A model generated the notes under the pieces. It did no database searches and was not told the DNA's origin. It saw only the letters and a list, made by a program, of their open reading frames with translations. From contig NZ_JACDIT010000001.1 of assembly GCF_013839445.1 (NCBI RefSeq), positions 248,001-312,000 on the forward strand: a DNA stretch of 64,000 nt. Reading direction: 5' to 3'. Made by a program: the position numbers and the translations under genes. The first letter of the stretch is position 1. Each line of letters begins with the position of its first letter. Source of the stretch: Chthonobacter albigriseus (GTDB lineage: Bacteria > Pseudomonadota > Alphaproteobacteria > Rhizobiales > Pleomorphomonadaceae). Shown here one piece after another: positions 54,451 to 63,252 of this stretch.

Positions 54451-56895
54451 ATGGACAAGACATCGCTGATCGTCGTCGGCAACGGCATGGCCGCCGGCAG
54501 GGTGCTGGAGCATCTGCTTGAGGCCGACCGGGACGCCTATGCCGTCACCGTGTTCAACGCGGAACCGCGGGTGAACTACAACCGCATCATGCTCTCGCCG
54601 GTGCTTTCGGGCGAGAAGACCTACGAGGACATCCTGATCCACGACGACGCGTGGTACGCGGCGAACGGGGTGACGCTGGTGAAGGGCGAGGCGATCGTCG
54701 GGATCGATCGCGAGACGAAGACGGTGCGGACAGCGGGCGGCGCGGTGCACGGCTACGACAAGCTGCTGATCGCGACGGGCTCCAACCCGCTGATCATCCC
54801 GCTGCCGGGCAAGGACCTGCCGGGGGTCGTCACGTACCGCGATCTCGACGACGTGGAGAAGATGATGGCGGCCGCGTCTCAAGGAGGGCGCGCGGTCGTC
54901 ATCGGCGGCGGCCTTCTGGGATTGGAGGCCGCCGCCGGGCTTCGCGCGCAGGGCATGGAAGTGACCGTCCTCCACCTGATGCCGACGCTGATGGAGCGGC
55001 AGCTCGACCCGGCGGCGGGCTACCTGCTGCAGAAGGCGATCGAGGACCGCGGGATCGAGGTGCTCTGCAAGGCGAACACCCACGCGATCCTCGGCGACAC
55101 CACGGTGACGGGCGTGAAGCTCGACGACGGTCGGGAGATCGCGTGCAGCCTGGTCGTGATGGCGGTCGGCATCCGGCCGAACATGGCGCTCGCCAAGGAC
55201 GCTGGTCTCGCAGTCAATCGCGGGGTGCTGGTGGACGACGGGATGCGGACGTCGGATCCGGACATCTTTGCGGTGGGCGAATGCGTGGAACACCGCGGCG
55301 TCTGCTACGGGCTGGTGGCGCCGCTCTACGAGAGCGCCAAGGTGGTGGCTGCGGGGCTGACCGGAAGCGAAGGCGCCTACACCGGATCGGTGACGGCGAC
55401 GAAGCTGAAGGTGACGGGGATCGACCTGTTCTCGGCGGGAGATTTCGCGGACGCCAAGGACCGGCAGGAGATCGTCTATCGGGCGCCCGGAGTCTACAAG
55501 CGGCTGGTACTGAGGGACAACGTGCTGATCGGCGCGGTGCTCTACGGCGAGACTGCGGACGGGAGCTGGTTCTTCGACCTGATCAAGAGCGGCAGCGACA
55601 TCAGCGCGATGCGCGACACGCTGATCTTCGGGCCGGCGTTCGCGGGGGGCGAACCGCTGGACCCTACGGCGGCCGTTGCAGCCTTGCCGGATGACGCGCA
55701 AATCTGCGGCTGCAACGGCGTCTGCAAGGGCACCATCGTTTCGGCGATCGGGGCCAAGGGGCTGAGCTCGCTGGACGACGTCCGGGCGGTGACCAAAGCC
55801 TCGGCGTCCTGCGGCAGCTGCACGCCGCTGGTGGAGAAGCTGATCGTCGCCACCATCGGCGACAAGTACCAGGCGGCGGCCGTGGAGCCGATCTGCAAGT
55901 GCACCGACCTCGGGCACGACGAGGTGCGGCGGATGATCGTGGCCAAGGGCCTCAGATCGATCCCGGCGGTGATGCAGGAGCTTTCGTGGAAGACGTCCTG
56001 CGGCTGCGCCAAATGCCGGCCGGCACTCAACTATTATCTCGTTTGCGAGTGGCCGGGCGAATACGAGGACGACAGCCAGAGCCGGTTCATCAACGAGCGC
56101 GTTCACGCCAATATCCAGAAGGACGGGACCTACTCGGTGGTGCCGCGGATGTGGGGCGGGGTTACTTCCCCGGCCGAGCTCCGGGCGATCGCCGACGTGG
56201 CGGAGAAGTTCAACATCCCGTCCGTGAAGGTGACGGGCGGGCAGCGCATCGACCTGCTCGGAGTGCGCAAGGAGGATCTGCCCGCCGTGTGGGCCGATCT
56301 CGGCAAGGCGGGGATGATCTCCGGGGCGGCCTACGCGAAGGGGCTTCGGACCGTGAAGACCTGCGTCGGGTCGGAGTGGTGCCGGTTCGGGACGCAGGAC
56401 TCCACCGGGCTCGGGATCAAGATCGAAAAGGCGATGTGGGGCTCCTGGACGCCAGCGAAGGTGAAGCTCGGCGTCTCCGGCTGCCCGCGCAACTGCGCCG
56501 AGGCGACCTGCAAGGACATCGGCGTGGTCTGCGTCGAAGCCGGCTACGAGATCCACTTCGCCGGCGCCGCCGGCCTGCACGTGCGGCAGACCGAGGTGCT
56601 GACGCTGGTGCCGACGGAGGAGGAGGCAATGGAGATCATCCTCGCCCTCACCCAGCTCTACCGGGAGCAAGGCCGCTATCTGGAGCGGATCTACAAGTGG
56701 GCCAAGCGGGTGGGTACCCCGTCGATCAAGGCCGCGATCGTGGATGATCCCGAGAGGCGCCGCGTCTACGCGGACCGGTTCCGGTTCAGCCAGCAGTTCT
56801 CGCAGGTCGATCCGTGGGCCGAGCGGGTGAAGGGTCTGGAAGCGCACGAGTTCGCGCCGATGGCCGAGGTCGGCTTCAAGGAGGCGGCGGAATGA
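54451..56895 (+). CDS. nirB: Assimilatory nitrite reductase [NAD(P)H], large subunit
   Basis: 814 residues. FAD/NAD domains (IVVGNGMAAGRVLEHLL; VIGGGLLGLEAAAGL), two BFD-like [2Fe-2S] regions (CGCNGVCKG...CGSC and CKCTDLG...CGCAKC, about 415-530), the ferredoxin half-domain and the siroheme/[4Fe-4S] site TCVGSEWCRFG and SGCPRNC (about 635-680). Reduces nitrite to ammonium in the cytoplasm. Overlaps nirD (ATGA). Confidence 0.96.
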   Translation: MDKTSLIVVGNGMAAGRVLEHLLEADRDAYAVTVFNAEPRVNYNRIMLSPVLSGEKTYEDILIHDDAWYAANGVTLVKGEAIVGIDRETKTVRTAGGAVHGYDKLLIATGSNPLIIPLPGKDLPGVVTYRDLDDVEKMMAAASQGGRAVVIGGGLLGLEAAAGLRAQGMEVTVLHLMPTLMERQLDPAAGYLLQKAIEDRGIEVLCKANTHAILGDTTVTGVKLDDGREIACSLVVMAVGIRPNMALAKDAGLAVNRGVLVDDGMRTSDPDIFAVGECVEHRGVCYGLVAPLYESAKVVAAGLTGSEGAYTGSVTATKLKVTGIDLFSAGDFADAKDRQEIVYRAPGVYKRLVLRDNVLIGAVLYGETADGSWFFDLIKSGSDISAMRDTLIFGPAFAGGEPLDPTAAVAALPDDAQICGCNGVCKGTIVSAIGAKGLSSLDDVRAVTKASASCGSCTPLVEKLIVATIGDKYQAAAVEPICKCTDLGHDEVRRMIVAKGLRSIPAVMQELSWKTSCGCAKCRPALNYYLVCEWPGEYEDDSQSRFINERVHANIQKDGTYSVVPRMWGGVTSPAELRAIADVAEKFNIPSVKVTGGQRIDLLGVRKEDLPAVWADLGKAGMISGAAYAKGLRTVKTCVGSEWCRFGTQDSTGLGIKIEKAMWGSWTPAKVKLGVSGCPRNCAEATCKDIGVVCVEAGYEIHFAGAAGLHVRQTEVLTLVPTEEEAMEIILALTQLYREQGRYLERIYKWAKRVGTPSIKAAIVDDPERRRVYADRFRFSQQFSQVDPWAERVKGLEAHEFAPMAEVGFKEAAE

Positions 56896-57260
56896 ACCAG
56901 ATGCTGCAGACCCGGTTCGACGGCCCCTGGGTTAAGGTGGGGCGGGTAGACGATATTCCGCTCCAGGGTTCGCGGGTGGTGAAGACGCACGGCGGCGAGG
57001 TCGCCGTGTTCAAGGCGGCTGACGGGCGCGTCTTCGCGCTCAGGAACCGCTGTCCGCACAAGGGCGGGCCGCTTTCGGAGGGGATCGTGCACGGACATGC
57101 CGTGACGTGCCCGCTGCACAACTGGGTTATCAGCCTGGAGACGGGCGAGGCGCAGGGTGCCGACAGCGGCTGCACCAAGGTGATCGGGGTGCTGGTGGAG
57201 GACGGGGTCGTGCACCTCGATCTCAGCCGTTTGCCGCGGCTCATGGAAGCGGCGGAATAA
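56892..57260 (+). CDS. nirD: Nitrite reductase [NAD(P)H], small subunit (Rieske-like)
   Basis: 122 residues. Rieske [2Fe-2S] motif pair CPHKGGPLSEG (residues about 56-66) and CPLHNW keeps both Cys and both His. Electron-transfer subunit for NirB. Coupled to nirB through a four-base overlap. Confidence 0.95.
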   Translation: MNQMLQTRFDGPWVKVGRVDDIPLQGSRVVKTHGGEVAVFKAADGRVFALRNRCPHKGGPLSEGIVHGHAVTCPLHNWVISLETGEAQGADSGCTKVIGVLVEDGVVHLDLSRLPRLMEAAE

Positions 57261-57265
57261 CGGCC

Positions 57266-59968
57266 GTGAAGCGCGACACCGAGAACGATGCGGCGGGATC
57301 GGGCGGCACGCCGGCGGCTGTGACCGTGACCCGGACCACGTGCCCCTACTGCGGCGTCGGTTGCGGGGTGATTGCGCGGACGGCGGCCGACGGATCGGTG
57401 AGCGTGGCCGGCGATCCGGCCCATCCGGCCAACTTCGGACGGCTCTGCGCCAAGGGTTCGGCCCTGGCTGAAACCCTCGGCCTTGACGACCGGCTGCTGC
57501 ACCCGGTGATCGCCGGGCAGCGCGCGACCTGGGACGAGGCATTGGACCTGGTGGCAGAGCGGTTCCGCTCTGCTGTGGCGGAGCACGGGCCGGACAGCGT
57601 GGCGTTCTACGTCTCCGGCCAGCTGCTGACGGAGGACTACTACCTTGCCAACAAGCTGATGAAGGGCTTCATCGGGTCGGCGAACATCGACACCAACTCG
57701 CGGCTGTGCATGGCATCGGCTGTCGCCGGGCATAAGCGGGCGTTCGGGACCGATACGGTTCCCGGCACCTACGAGGACCTGGAGATCGCCGACCTGGTCG
57801 TGCTCACGGGCTCCAACCTCGCGTGGTGCCACCCGGTGCTGCACCAGCGGCTGATGGCTGCCAAGGCGGAGCGGCCGGAGCTGACGATCGTCGTCGTCGA
57901 TCCGCGCCGGACTGCGACCGCCGACGCAGCGGACCTGCACCTGGCGATCCAGCCGGGATCCGATGTGGCTCTGTTCTCGGGCCTGCTGGCGCATCTGGAT
58001 CGGACCGGAGCGGTGGACCGCGCCTTCGTCGCGGAGCACACGGACGGTTTTGAAGACGCGCTGGCAGCGGCTCGGGCCATCGGGCTTGCGGGCGCCGTGG
58101 CGGCGACCGGACTGACCGAGCGGGAGATTTCGGGCTTCTACGACCTGTTCGCGCGGACGTCGCGCACCGTCACGGTGTTCAGCCAGGGCATCAACCAGGC
58201 CGCCGACGGGACGGACCGGGTGAATGCGGTCATCAACTGCCACCTTGCCACCGGCCGGATCGGACGGCCCGGGGCTTCGCCCTTTTCGATCACCGGCCAG
58301 CCGAACGCGATGGGCGGTCGGGAGGTCGGCGGATTGGCGAACCAGCTGGCGGCGCACGGCGCGTTGGACGACGAAGAGGACCGGGCCCGCGTGCAGGCGT
58401 TCTGGGGCGTGTCCCACCTGCCGAAGAAGCCGGGCCTGAAGGCGGTGGATCTGTTCACCGCCATGCGGGACGGACGGATCAAAGCCCTTCTGGTGATGGC
58501 GACCAATCCGGCGGACAGCCTGCCGGACGCCGACGGGGTCGTGGAGGCGCTGAAGGCGTGCCCGTTCGTGGTGGTGGCGGACGTCACGGCCGAGACGGAC
58601 ACCGCCGCCCATGCCGATGTGCTGCTGCCCGCCGCCGCCTGGGGGGAGAAGAACGGGACCGTGACCAATTCGGAGAGACGGATCTCGCGGCAGCGCGCGT
58701 TTCTGGAACCACCCGGCGAGGCTCGGCCGGACGGATGGATCCTTTCGGAAATCGGACGGCGGATGGGATATCCAGGCTTCGACGAAAGCAGTCCGGCCGC
58801 GGTGTTCAGGGAGCACGCGGTGCTCAGCCACCGCCTCAACGCCGATCGGCGCGACTTCGACCTTGGCGGGCTCGCCACGCTCTCCGACGCCGCTTATGAC
58901 GGGCTGGAGCCGGTGCAGTGGCCGGTGCGGGCGGACGGCTCCGCCCCGGGCGGCCGGTTGATGGGCGACGGCAGGAGCTATCGGGCAGGCGGACGGCTGC
59001 GGTTCGTGGCGCCGGCGACCGCTCAGGCGCGCACACCATCAGGGCGCTTCGTGCTGAACACAGGTCGCATTCGCGACCAGTGGCACACGATGACGCGGAC
59101 ATCCAAAACGCCGCGGCTGATGGGGCATATCGCCGAGCCGTTCTGCCAGATCCATCCGGCGGACGCCCTGTCGCTCGGGATCGAACCGGCCTGCCTGGTA
59201 ACCGTGTCGTCACCCTACGGGACGGTGGTGGTGCGCGCGCAAGTCACCGACGGGGTGTTGCCGGGCAACGTCTTCGTGCCGATGCACTGGACGGATCGGC
59301 TGACGGCCCGCGGGCGGGTCGACAGCGTGGTGGCACCCTTGGTGGACCCGATCTCCGGACAGCCGGCGTTGAAGGGCGGTCGCTGCGACGTGGCGCGGTT
59401 CCCGGCCACCGTGTTCGGATTTGCCGTGACGATCCACAAGCCTGCGCGGGAGGGGCTGGACTACTTCGCCCTGGCGCCGGCGAAGAAGGGTTTCCGATTG
59501 GAGTTCGCCGCGGTCTCTGGCGCCGTCGACGCGGAAGCGCTGGCGCGGCGGATTCTCGGGATGTCATCAAGCGAGCCGCTGATCGCGGTGGCAGATGCGT
59601 CGACGGGATCGCACCGGTTCGCCGCGGTGAGCCATGGCCGGTTGATGGGTGCCGTTTGGATCGGCCCCGAGCCGGTGGCCGTGTCGCGCGCCTTCGCCGC
59701 CGAGCAGTTGGGCGTCGGCGGGCCGGATCTCCTGTTGGCGGGCCTGCTGGCAGGGCGGCCGGGGGCCGGACGAGCGGACGGCGGCGCCGTCGTCTGCAGC
59801 TGCTTCGACGTGGGCGTGAAAACCATCGAGGAGGCCGTGCGCGCCGGGACGTGCCTCTCCGTCGACGAGATCGGACGGCACCTGAAGGCGGGTTCGAACT
59901 GCGGATCCTGCCGCCCGGAGATCAAGCGGATCCTGGACACCACCAAGAATTGCCTACAGACCGTGTGA
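57266..59968 (+). CDS. nasA: Assimilatory nitrate reductase, catalytic subunit
   Basis: 900 residues from GTG 57266, five bases after nirD. N-terminal [4Fe-4S] CPYCGVGCGV...GRLCAKG, molybdopterin domains (SANIDTNSRLCMASAVAGHKR, TGSNLAWCHPV, MATNPADSLP, GEKNGTVTNSERRISRQR, TGRIRDQWHTMTRT), and a C-terminal BFD-type [2Fe-2S] domain (CSCFDVGVKTIEEAV...GSNCGSCRPEIKR, about 842-890). Reduces nitrate to nitrite with bis-MGD molybdenum. No nasB-like electron-transfer gene follows; the BFD domain may take electrons directly. Confidence 0.95.
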   Translation: MKRDTENDAAGSGGTPAAVTVTRTTCPYCGVGCGVIARTAADGSVSVAGDPAHPANFGRLCAKGSALAETLGLDDRLLHPVIAGQRATWDEALDLVAERFRSAVAEHGPDSVAFYVSGQLLTEDYYLANKLMKGFIGSANIDTNSRLCMASAVAGHKRAFGTDTVPGTYEDLEIADLVVLTGSNLAWCHPVLHQRLMAAKAERPELTIVVVDPRRTATADAADLHLAIQPGSDVALFSGLLAHLDRTGAVDRAFVAEHTDGFEDALAAARAIGLAGAVAATGLTEREISGFYDLFARTSRTVTVFSQGINQAADGTDRVNAVINCHLATGRIGRPGASPFSITGQPNAMGGREVGGLANQLAAHGALDDEEDRARVQAFWGVSHLPKKPGLKAVDLFTAMRDGRIKALLVMATNPADSLPDADGVVEALKACPFVVVADVTAETDTAAHADVLLPAAAWGEKNGTVTNSERRISRQRAFLEPPGEARPDGWILSEIGRRMGYPGFDESSPAAVFREHAVLSHRLNADRRDFDLGGLATLSDAAYDGLEPVQWPVRADGSAPGGRLMGDGRSYRAGGRLRFVAPATAQARTPSGRFVLNTGRIRDQWHTMTRTSKTPRLMGHIAEPFCQIHPADALSLGIEPACLVTVSSPYGTVVVRAQVTDGVLPGNVFVPMHWTDRLTARGRVDSVVAPLVDPISGQPALKGGRCDVARFPATVFGFAVTIHKPAREGLDYFALAPAKKGFRLEFAAVSGAVDAEALARRILGMSSSEPLIAVADASTGSHRFAAVSHGRLMGAVWIGPEPVAVSRAFAAEQLGVGGPDLLLAGLLAGRPGAGRADGGAVVCSCFDVGVKTIEEAVRAGTCLSVDEIGRHLKAGSNCGSCRPEIKRILDTTKNCLQTV

Positions 59969-59973
59969 CGGGA

Positions 59974-60381
59974 TCAGTTCAGCCGGCGAGACGGCGCCCG
60001 CATGGTCTCCAGCGACGTGGTCAGGATGGCCACCTCAAGGGCTGCCAGCAGGTCCATCGGCTTCAACGGCGGTCGCAGGCGCCAGGTCCGAAGGGCGCTG
60101 CCCGGGGGATGGCTGGCGTCGAGCGTGATGATGCGTATCCGCGGCCAGTTGGACAGGATCGTCCAGACGAGATCGGGCGACGGATCGTCCCCGGAGGTGA
60201 GGTCGACGATGGCCGCCACGACTCCGGAGGCGGATAGGCTGAGATGGTCGATGCAGGACGCGGCCGTTTCGCAGTCCACGATCCGCAATCCCGTCCCGGC
60301 GGTGAGTTCGCGAACAGCGTGCCGGGTCTCGTTCGCGGGCGAGACGACGACAAGCTCAGGTGTTGGTGCGGCGGTGCCCAT
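59974..60381 (-). CDS. Receiver-like (CheY-fold) protein of unknown function
   Basis: 135 residues with the alternating pattern of a receiver domain: LVVVSPANETRHAVREL, Asp in VVAAIVDLTSGDD, RIRIITLDA and the Lys-Pro of PPLKPMDLLAAL. The N-terminal acidic pair is missing (SPAN), so it may not be phosphorylated normally. It converges on nasA with a 5-bp gap, and may be a local regulator, but no direct evidence ties it to nitrate. Start ATG 60381; an upstream ATG at 60420 is possible. Confidence 0.65.
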   Translation of the reverse strand: MGTAAPTPELVVVSPANETRHAVRELTAGTGLRIVDCETAASCIDHLSLSASGVVAAIVDLTSGDDPSPDLVWTILSNWPRIRIITLDASHPPGSALRTWRLRPPLKPMDLLAALEVAILTTSLETMRAPSRRLN

Positions 60382-60567
60382 GGCATGCTCCCTTGCCCCT
60401 TGCACACTCAATCCGGGCAACCCGCGATTGTTTCCACCAACGAAATCGGTTGGTTAACGGGGCGTGAACAGCTCGGCTCGGGCTGGAGTTGGCTCGACGG
60501 TTGGCAGACCGGCCGACCGGGGGTATGGATGTCGCCCGATCCGATCCCGATGTCATGAGAGCTGTCG

Positions 60568-60810
60568 ATGTCCGACGCCCTGCCCGACCGCCTTTCCACC
60601 GATCCAGACAGCCCCTTCTACGATGCCGCGCTTCTGGAGCGAGGTATCGGCATCCGCTTCAAGGGGCAGGAAAAGACGAACGTGGAGGAGTATTGCATCA
60701 GCGAGGGCTGGATCCGCGTCGCGGCGGGCACCGCGCGGGACCGGTCCGGCAAACAGCTGACGCTCAAGCTGAAGGGACCGGTGGAACCCTATCTGAAGGA
60801 CGAGACCTGA
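60568..60810 (+). CDS. DUF3297 family protein
   Basis: 80 residues. Matches the family throughout: LPDRLSTDPDSPFYDAALL, GIGIRFKGQEKTNVEEYC, ISEGWIRVAAGTARDRSGK, and KGPVEPYL. Small cytoplasmic protein of unknown role, usually a stand-alone gene. ATG 60568 has a weak GAGAG site. Confidence 0.92.
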   Translation: MSDALPDRLSTDPDSPFYDAALLERGIGIRFKGQEKTNVEEYCISEGWIRVAAGTARDRSGKQLTLKLKGPVEPYLKDET

Positions 60811-60816
60811 GGCGAA

Positions 60817-60839
60817 GCCGGCGGATTGTCGCCGCCGGC
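60817..60839. terminator. Possible bidirectional hairpin between convergent genes
   Basis: Perfect stem GCCGGCGG (60817-60824) and CCGCCGGC (60832-60839) in the 37-bp gap between the DUF3297 gene and the convergent aldehyde dehydrogenase gene. There is no T-run on either side, so any termination would be inefficient or Rho-assisted. Confidence 0.4.
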
Positions 60840-60847
60840 CGGAGACG

Positions 60848-63241
60848 TCACTCGCCGTAGGGCACCCAGATGTTCTTGACCTGGGTGGCCCGGCGCAGGA
60901 ACTCGCGCCCTTCCGCATCGGAGGACGACCAGTCGAGACGGCGGCCGTGGTTGACCCACGTGGCCTTCAGATTGCCTGCGGACGCTTTTTCGACAGCCGC
61001 GCTGCCCGCCTTGGAACCCCAGTACCAGACGGCCGCGACCTCGTCGTGATCAGCCAAGGTGCGGGCCAGCACGTCCCGCTCTCCGGTGACGATGTTGACC
61101 ACGCCGCCCGGCAGGTCGGAGGTGTCCAGAACCTGGTAAAGATCGGTCGCCGCCAGCGGATGGAGCGGCGAAGGCACCACCACGACGCGGTTACCCATGG
61201 CAATCGCCGGCATGACCAGCGACGTGAAAGCCAGGAGGGGAGACTCGTCCGGGCAGAGCACGCCCATGACGCCCCAGGGCTCGTTCATCGCGATGGTGAC
61301 GTTGCGCGTCTTGGTGGCGTGCACGCTGCCGTCGTACTTGTCGGCCCAGGCCGCGTAGACGAAGGTCCGGCGGACGGAAGCCTCGACCTCTGCCGCGGCG
61401 CGATCGGCGGAGGCGCCGGTCATGGCGCGTATGCGGTCGGCGAACTCGGTGGCGCGGGCGGACAGGTTCTCGCCGATGTAGTAGAGCACCTGCGCGCGGT
61501 TGTGCGCGGTGGCGCCGCCCCACGAACCGGCCTTGGCGGCCGCTTCGACCGCATTGCGGATGTCCTTGCGGTTGCCGAGTCCGGCCTGGCCGAGGGAGCG
61601 GCCGTCGGGGCTGGTGACCGTGTAGCTGTAGCCTGAATCCGGACGCGCCTGCTTGCCGCCGATGTAGAGCTTGGCGGTGCGGTCGATGGCGCCCTCGGGA
61701 ACCGCGGATTCGGCGGCCGGCAGAGCGGAGAGGGCCGTGGGCGCAGCCTCGGACGGGGCCGCGAGCGCCTTCTCGAACGCGGGGACAAGATACTCGTAGA
61801 GGCCTTCGCGGCCGCCCTCGCGGCCGAATCCGCTTTCGCGGTAGCCGCCGAAGCCGGCGGCGGCGTCGAAGAGGTTGGTACAGTTGACCCAGACCACGCC
61901 GGCCTTGATCCGCGCGGCGGTTTCCAGGGCGAGGTTGACGTTCTCCGACCAGACCGAGGCGGCGAGGCCGTAGCGCGAGTTGTTGGCGAGCTCCACCGCT
62001 TCGCCGGGGGTGCGGAAGGTCATGGCGACAGCAACCGGACCGAAGATCTCGACCTCGGCGACGGTGGACGCCGGCTCGACGCCGGTGAACAGGCTGGGCG
62101 GGAAGAAGCAGCCGCTCGCCGGGATCGGCGCGGAGGACTGGAACAACGTGCCGCCCTCGGCCTTGCCCTTCTCGACGAGCGCACGGATGCGCTCCAGTTG
62201 GACTGGCGCGACGATGGCGCCCATGTCGATCGACTTGTCGAGGGGGTCGCCGACGCGCAGCGTCTCCATCCGGGCGCGCAGGCGGGCGTAGAAGCGCTCG
62301 GCGATGCCCTCCTGGACCAGCAGGCGGGAGCCGGCGCAGCAGACCTGGCCCTGGTTGAACCAGATGGCGTCGACAACGCCCTCGACCGCAGCGTCGAGGT
62401 CCGCGTCCTCGAAGACGATGAAGGGCGACTTGCCGCCGAGCTCGAGGGAGAGCTTCTTGCCGCTGCCTGCGGTGGATTCGCGGATCAGCCGGCCGACCTC
62501 GGTGGAGCCGGTGAAGGCGACCTTGTCGACATCAGGATGACCGGCGAGGGCGGCGCCGGTGGTGCCGTCGCCGTTGACGATGTTGACCACGCCCGGGGGC
62601 AGCCCCGCCTCGCGGCAGATCTCGGCGAAGGCGATGGCGGTAAGCGGGGTGAACTCGGCGGGTTTCAGGACGACCGTGTTGCCGGCGGCGAGCGCCGGGG
62701 CGATCTTCCAGGCCAGCATCAGGAGCGGGAAGTTCCAGGGGATGATCTGGCCGCAGACGCCGACCGGACGATGGTCCGGGAACTCGGTGTCGAGGATCTC
62801 GGCCCATCCGGCATGATGGTAGAAGTGGCGGGCGACGAGCGGGATGTCGATGTCGCGGGATTCGCGGATCGGTTTGCCGTTGTCCATCGACTCCAGGACG
62901 GCGAGGAACCGCTCACGCTTCTGGACGAGCCGGGCGAGCGCATAGAGGTGGCGGGCGCGGGCGTGGCCGGGAAGCGCCGACCAGGCGGGGAAGGCGCGGC
63001 GGGCGGCAGCGACGGCGCGGTCGACGTCCTCGGCGGTGCCTTCGGCGACCCGGGCGAGAAGCTGGTCACGGGCCGGGTCGCGGACCTCGAAGGTCGCACC
63101 GGACGACGACGGGGCGAAGGCGCCGTCGATGAAGTGACCGAAGCCGTCCGGGTGGGCGGCGAGCCAGGCCTTGACGTGGTCGTTGGCTTCCGGAGAGGGG
63201 CCGTAGTCCATGGTGCGGAGAATGTCGCGGATCTCGGTCAT
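60848..63241 (-). CDS. Aldehyde dehydrogenase with second, inactive ALDH domain (ALDH16-like)
   Basis: 797 residues. The first domain (about 35-500) is a complete ALDH: IIPWNFPLLMLAWK, FTGSTEVGRLI, catalytic Glu in LELGGKSPF and catalytic Cys301 in NQGQVCCAGSR. A linker rich in Ala/Pro (about 500-530) leads to a second ALDH-like domain (about 535-797) with a cofactor-binding-like part, but no catalytic Cys segment. This matches ALDH16-type enzymes. Paired with deoC, which releases acetaldehyde, it probably oxidises that aldehyde. ATG 63241 is 11 bp downstream of the deoC stop. Confidence 0.92.
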   Translation of the reverse strand: MTEIRDILRTMDYGPSPEANDHVKAWLAAHPDGFGHFIDGAFAPSSSGATFEVRDPARDQLLARVAEGTAEDVDRAVAAARRAFPAWSALPGHARARHLYALARLVQKRERFLAVLESMDNGKPIRESRDIDIPLVARHFYHHAGWAEILDTEFPDHRPVGVCGQIIPWNFPLLMLAWKIAPALAAGNTVVLKPAEFTPLTAIAFAEICREAGLPPGVVNIVNGDGTTGAALAGHPDVDKVAFTGSTEVGRLIRESTAGSGKKLSLELGGKSPFIVFEDADLDAAVEGVVDAIWFNQGQVCCAGSRLLVQEGIAERFYARLRARMETLRVGDPLDKSIDMGAIVAPVQLERIRALVEKGKAEGGTLFQSSAPIPASGCFFPPSLFTGVEPASTVAEVEIFGPVAVAMTFRTPGEAVELANNSRYGLAASVWSENVNLALETAARIKAGVVWVNCTNLFDAAAGFGGYRESGFGREGGREGLYEYLVPAFEKALAAPSEAAPTALSALPAAESAVPEGAIDRTAKLYIGGKQARPDSGYSYTVTSPDGRSLGQAGLGNRKDIRNAVEAAAKAGSWGGATAHNRAQVLYYIGENLSARATEFADRIRAMTGASADRAAAEVEASVRRTFVYAAWADKYDGSVHATKTRNVTIAMNEPWGVMGVLCPDESPLLAFTSLVMPAIAMGNRVVVVPSPLHPLAATDLYQVLDTSDLPGGVVNIVTGERDVLARTLADHDEVAAVWYWGSKAGSAAVEKASAGNLKATWVNHGRRLDWSSSDAEGREFLRRATQVKNIWVPYGE

Positions 63242-63252
63242 CGGAGCCTCTC

